From: Oscillospiraceae bacterium
GTDB lineage: Bacteria > Bacillota > Clostridia > Oscillospirales > Oscillospiraceae
Reading direction: 5' to 3'
NCBI GenBank assembly: GCA_015067835.1
Contig: SVLS01000003.1
Location: forward strand, 50,883 to 114,882
Length of the DNA: 64,000 nt
A program made the translations under genes and the position numbers. The notes under the pieces are model-generated. The model did no database searches and was not told where the DNA came from. It saw nothing but the letters and a program-made list of their open reading frames with translations. Of the stretch, positions 59,921 through 64,000 are shown piece after piece (the first letter of the stretch is position 1; each line of letters begins with the position of its first letter).

Positions 59921-61099
59921 ATGGATATTACAATTTATCCCCAAAAGCTTTGCGGTACTGTCACCGCAATCCCATCAAAATCTCAGGCGCACCGCCTGCT
60001 GATTTGTGCTGCTTTCGCTGACAAGCCTACGATTTTGCATTGCTTTCAGACCAATAAAGATATGCAGGCAACAGTGGCTTGTTTGGAAGCATTGGGTGCT
60101 AAAATCAACACCACTGCTGATGGCTATATCGTCAATCCGGTGACTTCTCTGCCAAAAGAAGCCGTTCTCCCCTGTGGAGAAAGTGGTTCTACCCTGCGGT
60201 TTTTGCTGCCAGTGGTCGGCGCGTTGGGTGTGGATGCGCTGTTTAAGCTGGAAGGCAGACTCCCCTATCGCCCCCTTTCTCCCCTGTGGGAGGAAATGGA
60301 ACGAATGGGCTGTCGGCTGTCCCGGCCACAGGAAAACACCGTTCGCTGTACAGGAAAGCTGAAAAGCGGTGTCTATCAGATAGACGGTGGTGTTTCGAGC
60401 CAGTTTATTACCGGCCTGCTGCTTAGCCTGTCATTGCTGGAGGGAGAAAGTCAATTACAGATTACCGGAAAAGTGGAATCTGCACCTTATATTGCTATGA
60501 CGAAGGCTGTTTTGTCGCAATTTGGCGTTGATTACACCGCTCTGGGAACGCAGCATTTTCACTCTCCCGGAGAAATCACCGTAGAAGGCGATTGGAGCAA
60601 TGCCGCCTTTTTCCTCGCTGCTCAATCACTGGGCAGTGATGTAACTGCAACCAATCTCGACCACGCTTCTGAGCAAGGTGACCGTGAAGTTGCTCAGCTT
60701 TTGCCCAAATTACATTCCGGCTGCCCCACCATCGATGCATCTGACATTCCCGATTTGATTCCCATTCTGTCTGTTGTGGCCGCTGCAAATCAAGGTGCGG
60801 TTTTCACCCACATTCAGCGTCTGCGTTTGAAGGAATCCGACCGTGTCGCATCCACGATTGCAATGCTGGAGGCCCTCGGGGGCAGCGCAACCGCCACAGA
60901 TGACACCCTCACTGTCTCCCCATCCCGGCTTACCGGCGGTGTCGTAGACAGTCACAATGACCATCGCATTGCAATGTCTGCCGCCATCGCGGCAACAGTT
61001 TGCACACAAAATGTTACCGTGTTAGGTGCCGAATGTGTCAGCAAGTCTTATCCTACATTTTGGCAGGAATATCGCCGTTTAGGAGGTAAATATGAGTAG
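59921..61099 (+). CDS. aroA: EPSP synthase (3-phosphoshikimate 1-carboxyvinyltransferase)
   Basis: 392 aa, short relative to E. coli (427). Seen: SKSQAHRLLICAAFAD, the LPCGESGSTLRFLLP region, and RLKESDRVAS. The PEP-binding loop motif usually written NAGTAMR reads ESGSTLR, as in class II-like clostridial enzymes, which can be less glyphosate-sensitive; this is inference from motif only. One base after the aroB stop. Confidence 0.95.
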   Translation: MDITIYPQKLCGTVTAIPSKSQAHRLLICAAFADKPTILHCFQTNKDMQATVACLEALGAKINTTADGYIVNPVTSLPKEAVLPCGESGSTLRFLLPVVGALGVDALFKLEGRLPYRPLSPLWEEMERMGCRLSRPQENTVRCTGKLKSGVYQIDGGVSSQFITGLLLSLSLLEGESQLQITGKVESAPYIAMTKAVLSQFGVDYTALGTQHFHSPGEITVEGDWSNAAFFLAAQSLGSDVTATNLDHASEQGDREVAQLLPKLHSGCPTIDASDIPDLIPILSVVAAANQGAVFTHIQRLRLKESDRVASTIAMLEALGGSATATDDTLTVSPSRLTGGVVDSHNDHRIAMSAAIAATVCTQNVTVLGAECVSKSYPTFWQEYRRLGGKYE

Positions 61100-62180
61100 T
61101 ACCTACGGAAAAAGTTTGAAATTATCCATTTTCGGTCAGTCTCACGGTGCCGGAATCGGTATGGTTCTGGACGGGATCCCCGCAGGTCTGAAGGTGGATG
61201 AAGAAAATCTGCAGGAATTTCTTTCCCGTCGGGCACCCGGTCAGGGTGGTCACACCACCAGCCGCAAGGAAGCGGATAAGGTGGAATTTCTGTCAGGAAT
61301 TGTTGACGGCTTTACCTGTGGCGCACCCATCGCCGCCGTCATCCATAACTCCAATACGCGTTCCGAGGATTACAGCAATCTTATGGACTGCCCCCGCCCC
61401 GGACACGCGGACTATACGGCACAGGTCAAATACGGCGGCTTTCAGGATGCAGCCGGCGGCGGTCATTTTTCAGGACGGCTGACTGCACCGCTGTGCATTG
61501 CCGGCGGACTTTGCCTGCAATGGCTCTCCGATTCCGGCATTCGTATCGGTGCGCAAATTCTGCAAATCGGCAGCATTAAGGATGAAGAATTGAATGCCTG
61601 TCATCCGGAGCTTGACCGTATTGACAGCGCATTTCCTGTTGTGAATTCCGATGCAGGGGAGAAAATGCTGGATGCCATCGCACAGGCAAAAGCCCATGGC
61701 GACAGCTTGGGCGGCATTATCCAGTGCTATGCCACCGGCATCCCGGCAGGTTTGGGCGAGCCCATGTTCGGCGGCGTTGAAAATCGCATCAGCGAAATCG
61801 TCTACGGAATCCCCGCAGTCAAGGGCGTTCAGTTCGGCACCGGCTTTGCCGCAGCACTTGCTGCCGGCAGTGAAAACAACGATTCATTCTATATTGAAAA
61901 TGGCAAGGTAAAAACCCTTACCAATCATTGCGGCGGTATTCTTGGCGGCATTACCAACGGTATGCCCTTGGTATTCTCCGTTGCAATCAAGCCCACTCCG
62001 TCCATTACCTGTGAGCAGCAAAGCATTTCCCTGAGCACGATGCAGAGCGCATCCCTGATTGTAAACGGTCGGCACGATCCTTGTATTGTACCGCGGGCTG
62101 TTCCAGTTGTGGAAGCCGCAGCAGCCATTGCAATTTACGACCTGATACTCAGCAACACACAGACGAACAAAAGAAAATAA
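61092..62180 (+). CDS. aroC: Chorismate synthase
   Basis: 362 aa FMN enzyme producing chorismate. Seen: IFGQSHGAGIGMVLDGIPAG, RRAPGQGGHTTSRKEADKVEFLSG, RPGHADYTAQVKYG and GGRLTA-type GGGHFSGRLTA, and the C-terminal RHDPCIVPRAVPVVEAA. ATG after AGGAGGT; overlaps the aroA end by 8 nt. Confidence 0.97.
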   Translation: MSSTYGKSLKLSIFGQSHGAGIGMVLDGIPAGLKVDEENLQEFLSRRAPGQGGHTTSRKEADKVEFLSGIVDGFTCGAPIAAVIHNSNTRSEDYSNLMDCPRPGHADYTAQVKYGGFQDAAGGGHFSGRLTAPLCIAGGLCLQWLSDSGIRIGAQILQIGSIKDEELNACHPELDRIDSAFPVVNSDAGEKMLDAIAQAKAHGDSLGGIIQCYATGIPAGLGEPMFGGVENRISEIVYGIPAVKGVQFGTGFAAALAAGSENNDSFYIENGKVKTLTNHCGGILGGITNGMPLVFSVAIKPTPSITCEQQSISLSTMQSASLIVNGRHDPCIVPRAVPVVEAAAAIAIYDLILSNTQTNKRK

Positions 62181-62204
62181 TACGAATTCGCTGGAGGAAC
62201 AGCA

Positions 62205-63425
62205 ATGAATTGTGGTCTGTTAGGTGAAAAATTGGGGCACAGCTACTCCCCTTTTATTCACAAATATCTGGGAGATTACACTTATTCCCTTTTTGAAATA
62301 AGTTCGGATAACCTGGGAGATTTCTTGAAAAACGGGGATTTCCACGCAGTAAATGTTACAATTCCATACAAGCAGGCTGTTATTCCCTATTGTGCCTCTC
62401 TCTCCCCCATCGCTTTCAAGCTGGGTGCTGTGAACATTCTGGTACGCCAGGATGACGGCACGTTAATCGGACACAATTCCGATTATTTCGGATTTGAAAC
62501 TCTCCTGCTCCGCTCCGGTCTGCAGGTCAACGGCAAGAAGGCGTTGGTTCTGGGAACCGGAGGCGCCGCCAAGACCGCGATTGCCTCCTTGCAGAGCAAG
62601 GGCGCGAATGTGGTGGTGATTTCACGCTCCGGTGAGAATCACTACGGAAATTTGCAGCTTCACAGCGATGCCGCCGTGATTGTAAACGCCACCCCTGTGG
62701 GAATGTATCCCCACACCGGCGTTTCCCCATTGTCTTTGGATTTGTTCCCACAGCTGGAAGGCGTATTGGACGCCATCTACAACCCGGCTCGCACTCAGCT
62801 TTTACTGGATGCGGAAGAACGGGGCTTAGTGGCAATGAACGGCCTGTGGATGCTGGTAGCGCAAGCCAAGGAAGCCTCTGAATGGTTCACTGACAACAAA
62901 ATCCCTGATGAGCAAATCGATGCGCTTTACCGCATTTTGCAAAAGCAAATGCAAAATATTGTTTTAATCGGAATGCCCGGATGCGGAAAAACCACTGTAG
63001 GCAAGTTAATTGCAGAAAAAACCAGCAAAAAATTTGTAGATGCCGACAAGGTAATTCTGGAAAAAACCGGCTGTACTGCCGGGCAAATCATTAAAGATCA
63101 GGGTGAGGAAGCCTTCCGCAAGCTGGAAAGTCAGGTTTTGTCGGAATTGGGCAAACAATCATCTCTGGTTATTGCCACCGGCGGCGGATGCGTCACCCGC
63201 GAGGAAAATTTCCAATATCTGCACCAAAATGGGCAGATTTTCTGCCTGCATCGGGCGTTGGAGCGGCTTTCCACAGAAGGAAGACCTCTTTCCCAACGCA
63301 ATTCCCTTGCGGAATTATATCGCGTTCGTCAGCCACTGTATGAGCGCTTTGCAGACGAGCATATTGACAATAACGGTGATGTATCTCAGGCAGTATCCAA
63401 AATCCTTGAAATTTGGGAGGGCTGA
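62205..63425 (+). CDS. aroE-aroK: Shikimate dehydrogenase-shikimate kinase fusion
   Basis: 406 aa, two enzymes in one chain. Residues about 1-240: AroE with LGHSYSPFIH, NVTIPYK (substrate Lys), GHNSDYFGF and LVLGTGGAAKTA (NADP). Residues about 247-406: AroK with IGMPGCGKTTVGK (Walker A), DADK, TGGGCV and the RPL lid (STEGRPLSQRN). Thus steps 4 and 5 are fused, with a linker near residue 243. GGAGG ribosome binding site 24 nt after aroC. The AroE part is slightly shorter than free AroE (about 270-280 aa). Confidence 0.95.
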   Translation: MNCGLLGEKLGHSYSPFIHKYLGDYTYSLFEISSDNLGDFLKNGDFHAVNVTIPYKQAVIPYCASLSPIAFKLGAVNILVRQDDGTLIGHNSDYFGFETLLLRSGLQVNGKKALVLGTGGAAKTAIASLQSKGANVVVISRSGENHYGNLQLHSDAAVIVNATPVGMYPHTGVSPLSLDLFPQLEGVLDAIYNPARTQLLLDAEERGLVAMNGLWMLVAQAKEASEWFTDNKIPDEQIDALYRILQKQMQNIVLIGMPGCGKTTVGKLIAEKTSKKFVDADKVILEKTGCTAGQIIKDQGEEAFRKLESQVLSELGKQSSLVIATGGGCVTREENFQYLHQNGQIFCLHRALERLSTEGRPLSQRNSLAELYRVRQPLYERFADEHIDNNGDVSQAVSKILEIWEG

Positions 63426-63426
63426 A

Positions 63427-63858
63427 ATGAAAATACTTGTTATCAATGGACCGAATATCAATTTTCTCGGCATCCGTGAACCGGCTATTTACGGAAAAAA
63501 CTCATACGCAGACCTGCTTTCCCTTCTGGAGTCCGTCCAGCAGGAGGAAGGCATTTCCTTGGAGCATTTCCAATCCAACCACGAAGGTGCAATCGTAGAT
63601 ACCATCCAGGCCGCCTACCAAAAGTTTGACGGCATTGTGATTAACCCCGCGGCCTACACCCACACTTCTGTGGCCATTCTGGATGCGCTGAAGGCAGTGG
63701 GCATCCCGGCTGTGGAGGTACACATTTCGGATGTAGATGCCAGAGAGCCCTTCCGGCAGATTTCCTACCCAGGGCTGTACTGTGAAAAAACCATCAAAGG
63801 TCAGGGCATTGCAGGCTACCGCCAGGCAATTCTCTACTTGAAAGAAAAATACGGTTAA
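63427..63858 (+). CDS. aroQ: 3-dehydroquinate dehydratase, type II
   Basis: 143 aa dodecameric dehydroquinase. Seen: VINGPNINFLGIREPAIYG (with catalytic Tyr), FQSNHEGAIVDTIQ, NPAAYTHTSVAILDAL and VEVHISDVDAREPFR. One base after the aroE-aroK stop; last gene of the operon. The ORF-track start at 63103 lies inside the upstream gene and is wrong. Confidence 0.97.
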   Translation: MKILVINGPNINFLGIREPAIYGKNSYADLLSLLESVQQEEGISLEHFQSNHEGAIVDTIQAAYQKFDGIVINPAAYTHTSVAILDALKAVGIPAVEVHISDVDAREPFRQISYPGLYCEKTIKGQGIAGYRQAILYLKEKYG

Positions 63859-63875
63859 TAAAAAGGCTGTCGTAA

Positions 63876-64000
63876 TGAACTGCCCCAGTTTGTGCGGACA
63901 GCACAAAAAAGGGATTCCCTTGCAGGATAATTAAATTTCAAGCGGAGTGGCGTAGCGTCAGCGGCGCCACTCCCGTTCTGTTTTGGATTCGTTCATGGTT
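63876..64000. mobile_element. Probable end of an insertion sequence (IS3-like), partial
   Basis: TGAACTGCCCCAGTTTGTGCGGACA at 63876-63900 resembles the terminal repeat of IS3/IS150-type elements (TGAACTGNCCCC...GGACA). It is followed by ORF-free sequence with a GGAGTGGCG/CGCCACTCC hairpin (63944-63973) and runs off the window, so no transposase is visible. Identification is by motif resemblance alone. Confidence 0.4.

Overview
The window looks like a chromosomal segment of a spore-forming, anaerobic, low-to-mid GC Firmicute of the Clostridia, most like the Oscillospiraceae/Ruminococcaceae. This rests on the sporulation genes (spoVAD, spoVAEb, spoIIR, spoIIID, spoIID and a spore peptidoglycan cluster), pyruvate:ferredoxin oxidoreductase, a tyrosine T-box, AddAB rather than RecBCD, a MEP isoprenoid pathway, and ordinary Gram-positive Shine-Dalgarno sequences. 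Species cannot be fixed from the sequence alone. Many genes start with GTG or TTG directly after a strong ribosome binding site, so several ORF-track starts are trimmed here.

Layout, left to right. 1-5.5 kb: a partial MFS transporter, T-box-controlled tyrS, then a leftward operon (oapA-dxs-tlyA-nadK-argR-recN-M23 peptidase homologue) running from about 10.26 kb down to 2.5 kb. The roughly 620-nt gap at the head of this operon matches OLE RNA (ornate, large, extremophilic RNA) with its own promoter, followed by the gene for its partner membrane protein OapA. 10.3-12.4 kb: NUDIX hydrolase, Y-family polymerase and a small hypothetical. 12.5-15.9 kb: thioesterase, paired half-size ChrA proteins, spoVAD-spoVAEb and a 36-aa Asn/Gln-rich peptide, the last two units each with a sigma-G-like promoter. 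15.9-24.3 kb: addAB, spoIIR and ispE on the minus strand. 24.4-30.4 kb: DUF378 protein, a zinc-ribbon/Big2 surface protein divergent from a large membrane pseudokinase with fibronectin-like repeats, and an AI-2E family permease. 30.5-32.9 kb: spoIIID, small conserved genes, rlmH, rsmE, tRNA-Ser(UGA) and an array of small hairpins. 32.9-39.2 kb: CDF metal exporter, Gfo/Idh/MocA oxidoreductase, glycogen branching enzyme, CarD and AsnB. 39.3-42 kb: a spore-specific cluster with SpoIID-like and peptidoglycan-binding domains. 42-52.8 kb: PgsA-like synthase, MetA, SpoIID, a TPR/LRR lipid-anchored or membrane-anchored protein, feoAB with a Cys-rich partner under a palindromic operator, pncC, thiI and yifB. 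53-56.8 kb: nifJ (PFOR). 56.8-63.9 kb: a complete rightward shikimate/chorismate and tyrosine-branch operon (aroF-tyrA-aroB-aroA-aroC-aroE/aroK fusion-aroQ) behind a Phe/Tyr-rich leader peptide and attenuator. The right edge carries what looks like the end of an insertion sequence.

The strongest unusual items are the OLE RNA/OapA pair, the Phe/Tyr attenuator in front of the aro operon, the sigma-G-driven Asn/Gln mini-protein, the membrane pseudokinase, and the hairpin-array repeat next to tRNA-Ser. No CRISPR array, prophage or defence island was seen.
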